The position numbers and the translations under genes are program-made. Below are positions 1 to 7,747 of a stretch of 64,000 nucleotides of DNA, in pieces (position 1 is the stretch's first letter; the number at the start of each line of letters is the position of its first letter). The DNA is from SSSZ01 sp036732025 (GTDB lineage Bacteria > Pseudomonadota > Gammaproteobacteria > Burkholderiales > Rhodocyclaceae): assembly GCA_036732025.1 (NCBI GenBank), contig DAINDE010000018.1:4362-68361 (forward strand), read 5' to 3'. Below the pieces are notes generated by a model. The model made no database searches, was not told where the DNA came from, and was given only the letters and a program-made list of their open reading frames with translations.

Positions 1-1
1 C

Positions 2-430
2 ACTTTTGCCGTCGCCTTCTGCTGCCTTTTCCTCGGCCCGGCTAACCCAATGGAAGCCTCGGTGTTTGCAAAGATGGTAGATGATGCAGGCCCACTCATC
101 CCTGGTCAGCAGGCGGTCCAGTCCTGCAACCCGAAGCAGCCATGGCGAGGTACGGGTGGGGTTCTCTGGTCCGAAGGCTCCTAAGGCGTCAATCAGGCCA
201 TGGCGCTTCAACAGGCGGGCCAGCTTGGTGAGGCGCCAGGCTCTCCGATACAGGCGGCGGCGCATCAGGCGGGCCTGGCGCCTGACAAGGTTCAGGGAAT
301 CGCCTTCCTTGGCGGTTTCCGCCTTGTCGAAAGCGCGAACGCCCAGGTCGACGATGCGTTCTTCACCGAGGACGCACCAGCCGACCGAGGCGATGCCGAT
401 GTCCAAACCAAGGGAATAGATGGGCTTCAT
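2..430 (-). CDS. cas9: CRISPR-associated endonuclease Cas9, type II-C, N-terminal part (cut by window edge)
   Basis: This is the first 143 residues of a Cas9 RNA-guided nuclease; the rest lies beyond the left edge. The reading begins MKPIYSLGLDIGIASVGW, the RuvC-I motif, with the catalytic aspartate exactly at residue 10. An arginine-rich bridge helix follows at about residues 50-76 (RRQARLMRRRLYRRAWR). The start of the recognition lobe at about 98-126 carries LDRLLTRDEW and HLCKHRGF. The order and wording match type II-C Cas9 such as that of Neisseria meningitidis, where the same blocks read LDRKLTPLEW and HLIKHRGY. The ATG has only a weak ribosome site (AAGACG). A tracrRNA gene lies divergently just upstream, which supports a working locus. 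cas1, cas2 and the repeat array are not in the window and should lie to the left. Family and position are secure; activity of the full protein cannot be judged. Confidence 0.95.
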   Translation of the reverse strand, partial: MKPIYSLGLDIGIASVGWCVLGEERIVDLGVRAFDKAETAKEGDSLNLVRRQARLMRRRLYRRAWRLTKLARLLKRHGLIDALGAFGPENPTRTSPWLLRVAGLDRLLTRDEWACIIYHLCKHRGFHWVSRAEEKAAEGDGKS

Positions 431-432
431 GA

Positions 433-462
433 TTGCGTCTTGTTATTCAAAGCGAATAGAAT
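433..462 (+). promoter_or_regulatory. Predicted sigma-70 promoter of the tracrRNA
   Basis: A -35-like TTGCGT (433-438) and a -10-like TAGAAT (457-462) are separated by 18 bp. The expected start site, about 469, falls at the first base of the anti-repeat. The -35 element lies 3 bp from the cas9 start codon, so tracrRNA and cas9 control regions overlap. This is a sequence match only. Confidence 0.5.
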
Positions 463-468
463 AACGCC

Positions 469-570
469 ACTTGTAGCTTTCCGGGGTGAGAGCCGTTGCT
501 ACAATAAGGTGTCCCCTCGGGGACGACCGAATCCGGCCCGGCAGGGAAACCTGCCGGGCCTTCTTACTTT
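469..570 (+). ncRNA. tracrRNA of the type II-C CRISPR-Cas9 system
   Basis: This RNA should pair with the CRISPR repeat and load Cas9. Positions 470-505 form a 36-nt anti-repeat whose ends are inverted copies of each other (TTGTAGC at 471-477, GCTACAA at 498-504), as in 36-nt type II-C repeats. The block GAGAGCCGTTGCTACAATAA closely matches the Neisseria meningitidis tracrRNA segment GAGAACCGUUGCUACAAUAA. A nexus hairpin follows: GTCCC 511-515, loop CTCG, GGGAC 520-524. An 11-bp terminal hairpin (535-560) with a GAAA loop and a T-rich tail closes the RNA. Its position divergent from and adjacent to cas9 fits. A standard gene caller would leave this stretch blank. Exact ends and processing are inferred. 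Confidence 0.9.
535..570 (+). terminator. Rho-independent terminator / 3' hairpin of the tracrRNA
   Basis: The stem is GGCCCGGCAGG (535-545) with CCTGCCGGGCC (550-560). The loop is GAAA and the tail is TTCTTACTTT. The 11 base pairs are perfect. It ends 15 bp before the stop codon of the converging antitoxin gene and may also separate that gene from the cas operon. Confidence 0.85.
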
Positions 571-585
571 GCGGGCGGGAAATGC

Positions 586-822
586 TTATTTCTTTCCGCT
601 GCGAATCCTCGAACGCAGCCGCTCCACCGATTCTTCAAAGCTGACGGTATTCTCGTGACCAGCATCGAGCCCATCCGCACGACGCTCGGCTTCCGCGATC
701 CATGCCGCCACGACCTCCTCTGGCGAATGGGCGCTGGCCCACAGGAGGTCAGCCAGGTCTGGCCGCTCTTCCGGTGGAAGTTGCACAGCGAGTTGGCGCC
801 GCTCGTCGCGGGTGAGCTTCAT
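586..822 (-). CDS. Addiction-module antitoxin-like small protein (TIGR02574-type), without visible toxin partner
   Basis: A 78-residue protein with the pattern of the 'putative addiction module component' family. It has LPPEERPDLADLLWAS near the N-terminus, a central VVAAWIAEAERRADGLDAG, and a C-terminal FEESVERLRSRI helix. In related operons such proteins precede a ParE/RelE-type toxin and neutralise it. Here the next DNA downstream on the same strand is the tracrRNA terminator and cas9, so no toxin follows, and none overlaps upstream. The ATG at 822 was chosen because GGAGG sits 5 nt before it. An in-frame ATG at 858 would add 12 residues. The family is recognised from sequence pattern alone; the missing partner is seen directly. 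Confidence 0.75.
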   Translation of the reverse strand: MKLTRDERRQLAVQLPPEERPDLADLLWASAHSPEEVVAAWIAEAERRADGLDAGHENTVSFEESVERLRSRIRSGKK

Positions 823-1026
823 GGAGCCTCCGGTAGTTGGGTTGGCGACGGTTGTCATGATAAACAGGGGCTTGGCATTCCGGCCGCGGGGTGCCCGATA
901 TTGTCGTGCGGATAAAGCCTGCTCATGTCGTGTCTGGGGCGATGGGGGGCGCCCGCAAGCTGTAAGCCGCAAACCTGCTAATATTTCCCCTTCGCTGCAT
1001 TGCACCAAAACAATATTCCTGTCCCC

Positions 1027-2235
1027 ATGGCCACCCCCCCAGCCGAACGCATGACCCCCGAGGAGCGCCGCGCCGGCGCTTCCCTCGCCTCCATCTTCGC
1101 CCTGCGCATGCTGGGGCTGTTTCTCATCCTGCCGGTGTTCTCGGTCTACGCGAAAACCCTCCCGGGGGGCGACAACCTTTCCCTGGTGGGCTTCGCCCTT
1201 GGTGCCTATGGCCTGACCCAGGCGGTGTTCCAGATTCCTTATGGCATCGCTTCCGACTTGTGGGGGCGCAAGCGGGTCATCGCGGCCGGGCTGGCGCTGT
1301 TCGCCTTCGGCAGCTTCGTCGCAGCCTGGGCGCCGGACATGTACTGGATCATCGCCGGCCGGGTGTTGCAGGGAGCGGGCGCCATTTCGGCGGCGGTGAC
1401 CGCCCTGGCCGCCGATTTGACTCGGGAGGAGCACCGCACCAAGGTGATGGCCATGATCGGCTCTTCCATCGGCCTGGTCTTCGCCCTGTCCCTGGTGGGG
1501 GCGCCGGTCCTCTATGGCTGGATCGGCATGGCCGGGTTGTTCATCCTCACCGGCGTGCTGGCCCTGGCGGCCATTGCCCTGCTTTACCGGGCGGTGCCGG
1601 AACCGCCGCCGCCGCCCGGCCATGAGAAATTGCCATTCCGCCGGGTGCTCCTCGATCCCGACCTGTTGCGGCTCAATTTCGGCATCTTCAGCCTGCACAT
1701 GATGCAGATGGCCATGTTCGTGGTGATTCCCCACGCCCTGGTGAATTTCGGCGGCCTCAAGGCGCCCGATCACTGGAAGGTGTATCTGCCGGCGGTGCTG
1801 GTGTCCTTCGCGGTGATGGTGCCGGCCATCATTTCGGCGGAGCGCGGCGGCAAGATGCGGCCGGTGTTCAGCGGCGCCATCGCCTTGCTGCTGGCGGTGC
1901 AACTGGGCTTCCTCTTCTTCGGTGAGGGCCTGTGGGGACTGGCCCTGTGGCTGCTTCTTTTCTTCGTCGCCTTCAACATCCTGGAGGCGACCCTGCCGTC
2001 GCTGGTGTCGCGCACCGCCCATCCCGCCGCCAAGGGCGCGGCGCTGGGGGTCTATAACACTACCCAGGCCATCGGCCTGTTTATGGGCGGTTCGGTCGGC
2101 GGTTACCTGGCGCAGCATTTCGGCGATAATGCCGTCTTTGCCCTGTGCAGCGGTCTCGCCCTGGCCTGGCTGGCTGTCTCGGCATCGATGAATTTCCCGC
2201 AGCGCCGGCGTTCGCCGGCGGCGGCACATACTTGA
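1027..2235 (+). CDS. MFS transporter (YajR-like, 12 membrane segments)
   Basis: A major facilitator superfamily exporter in the inner membrane. The protein is about 400 residues with the expected twelve hydrophobic segments. The conserved loop after segment 2 reads GIASDLWGRKRVI, the family's G-x-x-x-D-x-x-G-R-[KR] signature, and segment 4 carries GRVLQGAGA. It resembles E. coli YajR but ends shortly after the last membrane segment and lacks YajR's soluble C-terminal domain. The substrate is unknown. The first ATG of the frame is used; a TTG at 1000 or the ATG at 1051 are possible. ssb begins 19 bp downstream on the same strand. In many betaproteobacteria a uvrA-MFS-ssb order is found; here the CRISPR region lies where uvrA would be expected (recalled context). 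Confidence 0.85.
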   Translation: MATPPAERMTPEERRAGASLASIFALRMLGLFLILPVFSVYAKTLPGGDNLSLVGFALGAYGLTQAVFQIPYGIASDLWGRKRVIAAGLALFAFGSFVAAWAPDMYWIIAGRVLQGAGAISAAVTALAADLTREEHRTKVMAMIGSSIGLVFALSLVGAPVLYGWIGMAGLFILTGVLALAAIALLYRAVPEPPPPPGHEKLPFRRVLLDPDLLRLNFGIFSLHMMQMAMFVVIPHALVNFGGLKAPDHWKVYLPAVLVSFAVMVPAIISAERGGKMRPVFSGAIALLLAVQLGFLFFGEGLWGLALWLLLFFVAFNILEATLPSLVSRTAHPAAKGAALGVYNTTQAIGLFMGGSVGGYLAQHFGDNAVFALCSGLALAWLAVSASMNFPQRRRSPAAAHT

Positions 2236-2254
2236 TTGAGGGGAGACACCTGCC

Positions 2255-2719
2255 ATGGCATCGGTCAACAAAGTCATTCTCGTCGGCAACCTCGGCGCCG
2301 ATCCGGAAACCCGCTACACGGCGAGCGGCGACGCGGTCTGCAACATCCGCCTGGCCACCACCGAGAGCTGGAAGGACAAGAACTCCGGCGAGAAGCGCGA
2401 AATCACGGAATGGCACCGGGTGGTGTTCTACCGGAAGCTGGCCGAGATCGCCGGCCAGTACCTGAAGAAGGGTTCCCAGGTCTACCTGGAGGGCCGCATC
2501 AAGACCCGCAAGTGGCAGGACAAGGATGGCCAGGACCGCTACACCACCGAGATCGAGGCCACCGAGATGCAGATGCTGGGCAGCCGCCAGGGCATGGGCG
2601 CCCCGGCGGGCGGTGGTGGCGGCGGCTACGACAGCGAGCCGGCCGATTACGCCCCGGCGCCGCGCAAGGACAAGCCGAAGCCTTCCTTCGACGATCTCGG
2701 CGACGACATTCCGTTCTAA
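2255..2719 (+). CDS. ssb: Single-stranded DNA-binding protein
   Basis: SSB coats single-stranded DNA during replication, repair and recombination, and recruits partner proteins. The protein has 154 residues. The OB-fold occupies about residues 1-110, opening MASVNKVILVGNLGADPETR. A glycine-rich linker lies at about 113-124. The acidic tail ends DDLGDDIPF, the partner-docking tip found in bacterial SSBs. A strong GGGGAGA ribosome site precedes the ATG. The gene follows the MFS gene closely and precedes the HDOD gene by 31 bp, so co-transcription is likely. Confidence 0.98.
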   Translation: MASVNKVILVGNLGADPETRYTASGDAVCNIRLATTESWKDKNSGEKREITEWHRVVFYRKLAEIAGQYLKKGSQVYLEGRIKTRKWQDKDGQDRYTTEIEATEMQMLGSRQGMGAPAGGGGGGYDSEPADYAPAPRKDKPKPSFDDLGDDIPF

Positions 2720-2750
2720 TCCTTTCGAAACGCCGCTCGCGGAGCATTCC

Positions 2751-3599
2751 ATGGCCAGCGCCATCACCTTCAAGATCCTCGAAGACATCGCCAAGGATCT
2801 GTCCGGCAGCGAAGTGACCTTCCCCACCTTCCTGGATATCACCTTCCAGGTGCGGACGGCCCTGAAGAACCCGAACCTCAGCGTGGACCAACTGGCCAAG
2901 CTGGTGGGGGCCGAGCCGTTGATGAGCGCCAAGATCATCCGCATGGCCAACTCGGTGGCGCTCAATCCCTCCGGCCGCGAGATCGCCGACGTCAAGAGCG
3001 CCATCGTCCGGGTGGGGATGGAGGCGGTGCGCACCGTGTCCTTCGCCGTGGCCATGGAGCAGTTGCTGCATTCCAAGCAGATGCATGTCTTCGAGGCCAT
3101 TTCCAAGAAGCTGTGGGAGCACACGGCCCATGTGGCCGCCCTGGCCCGTACCCTGGCGCGCAAGGTGGCCAGGATCAACGGCGACGAAGCCATGTTCGCC
3201 GGCCTGGTCCACGACATCGGCGTCTTCTATCTCCTTTCCCGCGCCGCCAATTTCCCGGAACTGGTGGCGGACAAGCCGGAGCTGCACGGGTTGCTGACCG
3301 GCTGGCACGACAACATCGGCCACGCCCTGCTTTCCGCCCTGGGCCAGCCGGAGGCGGTTCTGACCGCCGTGCAGGAGCACGAGACGGACCGCGAGATCAC
3401 GGCCGTCAAGACGCTTTCCGACGTGCTCTACGTGGCCAACAAGATCGCCAACCGGACTTCCAGTTGGCGGGACCCGGACCTCGACGGGGCGGTGGATACC
3501 TCCATGCTGGAGAGCATCTTCGACGCCGCAACCCTGCAGGAGATCATCGAGGAATCCGACGAGGAGGTGCAGTCCCTCAAGGCCGCCCTGGGCGCCTGA
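2751..3599 (+). CDS. HDOD domain protein
   Basis: A protein of 282 residues made almost entirely of one HDOD domain, an HD-related helical fold used in bacterial signalling. Recognisable blocks are the early PTFLDITFQVRTALKNPN, AEPLMSAKIIRMANS, and a central GDEAMFAGLVHDIGVFYLL with an HD pair. The C-terminus is an acidic helix (EESDEEVQSLKAALG). No second signalling domain is attached. Related stand-alone HDOD proteins influence stress or motility responses, but the role here is unknown. The ATG at 2751 is preceded by GGAG. It sits between ssb and the DUF1992 gene on the same strand. Confidence 0.85.
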   Translation: MASAITFKILEDIAKDLSGSEVTFPTFLDITFQVRTALKNPNLSVDQLAKLVGAEPLMSAKIIRMANSVALNPSGREIADVKSAIVRVGMEAVRTVSFAVAMEQLLHSKQMHVFEAISKKLWEHTAHVAALARTLARKVARINGDEAMFAGLVHDIGVFYLLSRAANFPELVADKPELHGLLTGWHDNIGHALLSALGQPEAVLTAVQEHETDREITAVKTLSDVLYVANKIANRTSSWRDPDLDGAVDTSMLESIFDAATLQEIIEESDEEVQSLKAALGA

Positions 3600-3622
3600 C
3601 GGGAAGCGGAGGGCGGGGGGCC

Positions 3623-3985
3623 ATGCTTTCCTTCGATATCCTTGCCGAGCAGCGCATCGTCGAGTCCCTCGGGCGCGGCGATTTCGACCACCTGCCCGGA
3701 GCCGGCAAGCCCATCGACCTGACGGAGGACCCCCTGGTGCCGGAGGAGGCCCGCATGGCCAACCGCATCCTCAAGAACGCCGGCTTCGCGCCGCCGGAGG
3801 TGGCAACCCGCCGGGAGATCGCCGAATTGCAGGCGCAGTTGGCGCTCCTCGGGGACGAGGCGCGCTCCCTGGCGGTGCGGCGGCTGTCGCTGTTGATGGC
3901 GCGCCTGTCCATGGAGCGCGGCGCGGCGGTCAATCTGGCGCTGGAGTCACAATATTGGGAGCGGCTCAAAGAGAAGGCCGCTTGA
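3623..3985 (+). CDS. DnaJ-homologue-subfamily C28 conserved domain protein (DUF1992)
   Basis: A small protein of 120 residues, entirely the DUF1992 region shared with eukaryotic DNAJC28. It has the hallmark GDFDHLPGAGKPIDL near residues 19-33 and MANRILKNAGFAPPEV after it. No J domain is attached, so no DnaK co-chaperone activity should be assumed. The second half is a long charged helix ending ESQYWERLKEKAA. The ATG has a GGAGGGCGGGGGG tract before it. The spacing to kup downstream is 16 bp. The function is unknown. Confidence 0.85.
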   Translation: MLSFDILAEQRIVESLGRGDFDHLPGAGKPIDLTEDPLVPEEARMANRILKNAGFAPPEVATRREIAELQAQLALLGDEARSLAVRRLSLLMARLSMERGAAVNLALESQYWERLKEKAA

Positions 3986-4001
3986 ACCTCAGGGAGCAGC
4001 A

Positions 4002-5894
4002 ATGAGCAGTCACCAGGAGGCCGGCCAGCCGACCGGCCAACGCCTTGCCGTCCTCGCCCTGGCCGCCCTCGGGGTGGTCTACGGCGACATCGGCACCAGT
4101 CCGCTCTACGCGGTCAAGGAAGTCTTCGCCGGCAACCACCCCATTCCCGCCACCGAAGCCAACATCTTCGGCGCCCTGTCGCTCTTCTTCTGGGCGCTGG
4201 TGATCATCGTCTCGGTCAAGTACGTCACCTTCATCATGCGCGCCGACAACCGCGGCGAGGGCGGCATCATGGCCCTCATCGCCCTGGCCCTGCACGACGT
4301 CCAGGGCAAGCCCAAGCAGGCCCGGGCGGTGATGATCATCGGCATCCTCGGCGCCGCCATGTTCTACGGCGACGGCATGGTCACCCCGGCCATCTCCGTG
4401 CTTTCCGCCGTCGAAGGCCTGGAGGTGGCGACGCCGGTCCTGCACCCCTTCGTCATTCCCCTGACCCTGGTAGTGCTCTTCGCCCTGTTCTTCGTCCAGC
4501 GCAGCGGCACCGCGGCGGTGGGTTTCGCCTTCGGCCCGGTGATGCTGATCTGGTTCTCCACCCTGGCGGTGCTGGGCATCTACAACATGGCGGAAAACCC
4601 GGCCATCCTGCACGCCCTCAACCCGGCCTACGGCATCGAGTTCCTCTTCGCCAACAAGGCCATGGCCCTGGTCGCCATGGGCAACGTGGTGCTGGCGGTC
4701 ACGGGCGCCGAGGCCCTGTATGCAGACATGGGCCATTTTGGCCGCCGGCCCATCTCCCGGGCCTGGTTCGCCTTCGTCCTGCCGGCCCTGGTGCTCAACT
4801 ACTTCGGCCAGGGGGCGCTCATCCTGGGCGATCCGGAGGCGGTGAAAAACCCCTTCTACCTGTCGGCCCCCGACTGGGCGCTCTACCCCCTCATCGGACT
4901 GGCCACCGTGGCCACGGTGATCGCCTCCCAGGCGGTCATTTCCGGCGCCTTCTCGGTGACGCGCCAGGCCATGCAGCTCGGCTTCGTGCCGCGCATGGAG
5001 GTGCAGCACACCTCGGAAAAGGAGCAGGGCCAGATTTACCTGCCGGCGGTGAACTGGGGGCTGATGGCGGCGGTGATGATCCTCGTCCTCGGCTTCAAGT
5101 CCTCCAACAACCTGGCGGCGGCCTACGGCATCGCCGTCACCGGCGACATGGTCATCACCTCCCTGCTGGCCACCGTGGTGGTGGCGCGCACCTGGAAGTG
5201 GGGCTGGCCGCGGGCGGTGGCCCTGTTCAGTTGCTTCCTGGCGGTGGAGCTGGTGTTCCTCGCCGCCAATATCCTCAAGATCCCCGACGGCGGCTGGTTC
5301 CCCCTGGTGGCGGGGATGGGGGTGTTCATCCTGATGACCACCTGGAAGCGGGGGCGCCAGCTCCTTTCCGATCGCCTCAAGGGCGAACGCCTGGAGCTGC
5401 TGCCTTTCATCGAATCCCTCTCCTACTCCATGCCCACCCGGGTGCCGGGCACCTCGGTCTTCCTCAACGCCGACCCCCGGGGCGTGCCCCATGCCCTGCT
5501 CCACAACCTGATGCACAACAAGGTGCTGCACGAGCGGGTGGTGCTGGTGTCGGTGCAGTTCTTCGACGTGCCCTTCGTCCCCGACATCGACCGGGTGGAG
5601 GTGAAGAAGCTCAAGGAGAATTTCTGGAGCGTGGTGGTCCAGTACGGCTTCAAGGACGAGCCGGACATTCCCCTCGCCATGAGCCTCTGCGCCGAGGCGG
5701 GGCTGGAGTTCTCCTCCCTCGACACTTCCTACTTCATCGGCCGCGAGACGCTCATTCCCAAGCTGGGCTCCGACATGGCCTTCTGGCGGGAAAAGCTGTT
5801 CATCGCCATGTTCCGCAACGCGGGCTCGGCCACGGCCTTCTTCAAGATCCCGTCCAACCGGGTGGTGGAATTGGGCACCCAGGTGGTCCTGTAG
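4002..5894 (+). CDS. kup: KUP-family potassium uptake protein
   Basis: A low-affinity K+ importer, probably K+/H+ symport, in the inner membrane. The protein has 630 residues, the normal length. The family signature YGDIGTSPLYAVKEVF lies at about residues 27-42, followed by NRGEGGIMALIAL and GDGMVTPAISVLSAVEGL, all typical of KUP. About twelve membrane segments fill the first 430 residues, and a soluble C-terminal domain of about 190 residues follows. AGGGAG precedes the ATG. The gene converges on rfaE2 with a gap of only 9 bp and no clear terminator. Confidence 0.97.
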   Translation: MSSHQEAGQPTGQRLAVLALAALGVVYGDIGTSPLYAVKEVFAGNHPIPATEANIFGALSLFFWALVIIVSVKYVTFIMRADNRGEGGIMALIALALHDVQGKPKQARAVMIIGILGAAMFYGDGMVTPAISVLSAVEGLEVATPVLHPFVIPLTLVVLFALFFVQRSGTAAVGFAFGPVMLIWFSTLAVLGIYNMAENPAILHALNPAYGIEFLFANKAMALVAMGNVVLAVTGAEALYADMGHFGRRPISRAWFAFVLPALVLNYFGQGALILGDPEAVKNPFYLSAPDWALYPLIGLATVATVIASQAVISGAFSVTRQAMQLGFVPRMEVQHTSEKEQGQIYLPAVNWGLMAAVMILVLGFKSSNNLAAAYGIAVTGDMVITSLLATVVVARTWKWGWPRAVALFSCFLAVELVFLAANILKIPDGGWFPLVAGMGVFILMTTWKRGRQLLSDRLKGERLELLPFIESLSYSMPTRVPGTSVFLNADPRGVPHALLHNLMHNKVLHERVVLVSVQFFDVPFVPDIDRVEVKKLKENFWSVVVQYGFKDEPDIPLAMSLCAEAGLEFSSLDTSYFIGRETLIPKLGSDMAFWREKLFIAMFRNAGSATAFFKIPSNRVVELGTQVVL

Positions 5895-5903
5895 GCGCTT
5901 CGG

Positions 5904-6392
5904 CTACAGGCGGCGAATTTCTGCCAGCAGCGCCGTCGTCGATTTCTCGTGGAGGAAGGGGATGGAGTGCACGCTCCCGCCCCAGCCACGGACTTCCTGG
6001 CAGCCGACGATCTTGTCCACCGGCCAGTCGCCGCCCTTGACCAGGATGTCCGGGCGGATGTCGAGAATGCGCTGCAGGGGCGTGTCTTCCTCGAACCAGG
6101 TGACCAGGGTGACGCATTCCAGGGCGGCCATCACCGCCAGGCGGTCGGCCAGGGCGTTGACCGGCCGGTCGTCCCCCTTGCCCAGGCGCCTGACCGACGC
6201 GTCGCTGTTGAGGGCCACCACCATGCCGGCGCCCAGGGCGGCCGCCTGGGCCAGGTAGGTGACGTGGCCCCGGTGCAGGATGTCGAAGCAGCCGTTGGTG
6301 AAGACGAGGGGGCGGGGCAGGCCGGCGAGCCGGCCGGGCAGGTCGGCCGGGGCGCAGATCTTGCGCTCGAAGGCGGGGGGCGCGTAGGTCAC
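5904..6392 (-). CDS. rfaE2: D-glycero-beta-D-manno-heptose 1-phosphate adenylyltransferase (RfaE domain II)
   Basis: It activates heptose 1-phosphate to ADP-heptose for the lipopolysaccharide inner core. The protein has 162 residues and corresponds to the C-terminal domain of bifunctional HldE; the kinase half is not adjacent. The nucleotidyltransferase motif TNGCFDILHRGH is at about 32-43, with NSDASVRRLGKG and VKGGDWPVDKI downstream. A GTG start is used because no suitable ATG exists and a GAAGG lies just upstream. It begins 8 bp after the stop of the BON lipoprotein gene, so the two are one transcription unit with gmhA. That places two heptose-pathway genes around an envelope lipoprotein. 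Confidence 0.9.
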   Translation of the reverse strand: MTYAPPAFERKICAPADLPGRLAGLPRPLVFTNGCFDILHRGHVTYLAQAAALGAGMVVALNSDASVRRLGKGDDRPVNALADRLAVMAALECVTLVTWFEEDTPLQRILDIRPDILVKGGDWPVDKIVGCQEVRGWGGSVHSIPFLHEKSTTALLAEIRRL

Positions 6393-6400
6393 CGATGCCT

Positions 6401-7075
6401 TCAGCGGGCTTCCACCGGCGCCGGCGCCGCAGGCGCCGCCTGGGTGGAGCGCGGCTGACTGGTGGAGGTGGCGCTGTCGAGGCGCCTCGTTTCCGTTTCC
6501 GGGATGACTTCCAGCAGGTTCACCACCTTGCGCACGCCTTCCGTGGTGCGGGTGATCTGGATGGCAGCCTGGGCTTCGCGCTCGTTGACGAGGCCGAGGA
6601 GGAAGACGGTGCCGGCTTCGGTCACCACCTTGACGTGCTGGGGTGCGAACTTCTGGCCGTCCACGAAACGGGCCTTGACCTTGGAGGTGATGTAGTAGTC
6701 GTTGCTGCGGTTGGAGAGGGAAGAGGCCGGGCCGATGGTCATCTCGTTCCACACCTGCTGCACGTTCTCCACGCCGCGGGCGAGTTCGCCGATCTTGTCG
6801 CGGGTTTCCTCGTTGATGGCCTCGCCGGTGATGAGCAGCTTGCGGTTGTAGCTGGTGACGTTGATGTGGGCGTCCTTGCCGTACTTGTCGAGGCGACTGC
6901 CGGCCTTCCATTCGATGGTTTCGTCGTCGGTCTGGGTGCCGACGCTGCGCCGGTCGATGACCGCCATGACGCCGACGGCGGCGCCGGTGGCCACCACCGG
7001 GAAGCAGCCCTGGAGGGCGGGGACGGCCGTGGCCAGGAGGGCGAGGGTGAGGAGGGTCTTGCCGCGTTGCATCAT
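6401..7075 (-). CDS. BON-domain outer-membrane lipoprotein (DolP/YraP-like)
   Basis: A protein of 224 residues. The N-terminal signal peptide ends in a lipobox (PALQGC, cysteine at about 24), so it should be an acylated periplasmic or outer-membrane protein. Two BON domains follow at about 75-140 and 145-210, with the typical INVTSYNRKLLITGEAINEE and VKVVTEAGTVFLLGLVNERE repeats. This is the architecture of E. coli DolP, which supports outer-membrane integrity. The gene order yraN, SIS protein, BON lipoprotein is the same as around E. coli diaA-dolP. The stop of gmhA overlaps the ATG. TGGGAG precedes the start. The tail is rich in Ala, Pro and Ser. Confidence 0.88.
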   Translation of the reverse strand: MMQRGKTLLTLALLATAVPALQGCFPVVATGAAVGVMAVIDRRSVGTQTDDETIEWKAGSRLDKYGKDAHINVTSYNRKLLITGEAINEETRDKIGELARGVENVQQVWNEMTIGPASSLSNRSNDYYITSKVKARFVDGQKFAPQHVKVVTEAGTVFLLGLVNEREAQAAIQITRTTEGVRKVVNLLEVIPETETRRLDSATSTSQPRSTQAAPAAPAPVEAR

Positions 7076-7665
7076 TCGTCGACTCCCAAGAGAAGGCTGT
7101 CGATGCCATCGCACAGGCAATGGATGATCAGCAGGTGGGTTTCCTGGATGCGGGCCGTGCGGTCCGCGGGAACGCAAAGATGGATGTCGTCGTCCTTGAG
7201 CATTTCGCCGATGCGCCCGCCGCCCTTGCCGGTGAGGGCGATGATGCGCATGTCGGCGTCGTGGGCGGCCTGGATGGCCTCGATGACATTGACGGAGTTG
7301 CCGGAGGTGGAGATGGCCAGCAGGACGTCGCCGGCGTGGCCGAGGGCGCGCACCTGCTTGGAGAACACCTGGTTGAACGAATAGTCGTTGGCGATGGCGG
7401 TGAGGATGGAACTGTCCACCGTCAGGGCGATGGCGGCCAGTTCCTGGCGCTCGGCCTCGAAGCGGCCGACCAGTTCGGCGGCGAAGTGCTGGGCGTCCGC
7501 CGCCGAGCCGCCGTTGCCGCAGGCGAGGATCTTGCCGCCGTTGACCAGGGCGCCGGTCATGATCTCGATGGCGGCGGCGATGGGCGCCGCCAGCATTTCG
7601 CTGGCGTTGAGCTTGGTGTGGGCGCTGTCTTCGAAATTCTTGGCGACGCGGGCGATCAAATCCAT
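7072..7665 (-). CDS. gmhA: SIS-domain phosphoheptose isomerase (GmhA/DiaA type)
   Basis: It is likely to convert sedoheptulose 7-phosphate to heptose 7-phosphate, the first step of ADP-heptose synthesis. The protein has 197 residues with one SIS domain. GGKILACGNGGSAADAQHFA at about 43-62 and LLAISTSGNSVNVIEAI at about 106-122 are the sugar-phosphate loops. Much of the middle (RFEAERQELAAIAL, VFSKQVRALGHAGDVLLAI) is also like E. coli DiaA, the DnaA-binding paralogue, and the position before a BON lipoprotein matches diaA. The linkage to rfaE2 favours the heptose role. Both assignments are from family knowledge. The ATG at 7665 gives the normal length. Confidence 0.8.
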   Translation of the reverse strand: MDLIARVAKNFEDSAHTKLNASEMLAAPIAAAIEIMTGALVNGGKILACGNGGSAADAQHFAAELVGRFEAERQELAAIALTVDSSILTAIANDYSFNQVFSKQVRALGHAGDVLLAISTSGNSVNVIEAIQAAHDADMRIIALTGKGGGRIGEMLKDDDIHLCVPADRTARIQETHLLIIHCLCDGIDSLLLGVDE

Positions 7666-7747
7666 GTTTTTGTGCGGGAAAACGGTCGAAGTGGGGGCGA
7701 TTCTAGCACTGCCGGTGAACCGGGGTCTGTAACCAAGCGTAAGGGCG

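Noticed and set aside
440..462. TTGTTA (440-445) as the tracrRNA -35 element
   Set aside because: The spacing to TAGAAT is only 11 bp; TTGCGT at 433 gives 18 bp.
200..658. Plus-strand open frames over the cas9 start and tracrRNA
   Set aside because: They are mirror readings of cas9 codons; the minus-strand reading gives unmistakable Cas9 motifs.
1..822. A CRISPR repeat array
   Set aside because: The repeat-like sequence at 470-505 occurs once only. It is the tracrRNA anti-repeat, not an array.
586..2289. A 567-codon minus-strand frame across the MFS transporter gene
   Set aside because: Only its last 78 codons (the antitoxin-like gene) have a ribosome site and a family pattern; the rest is antisense to the MFS gene.
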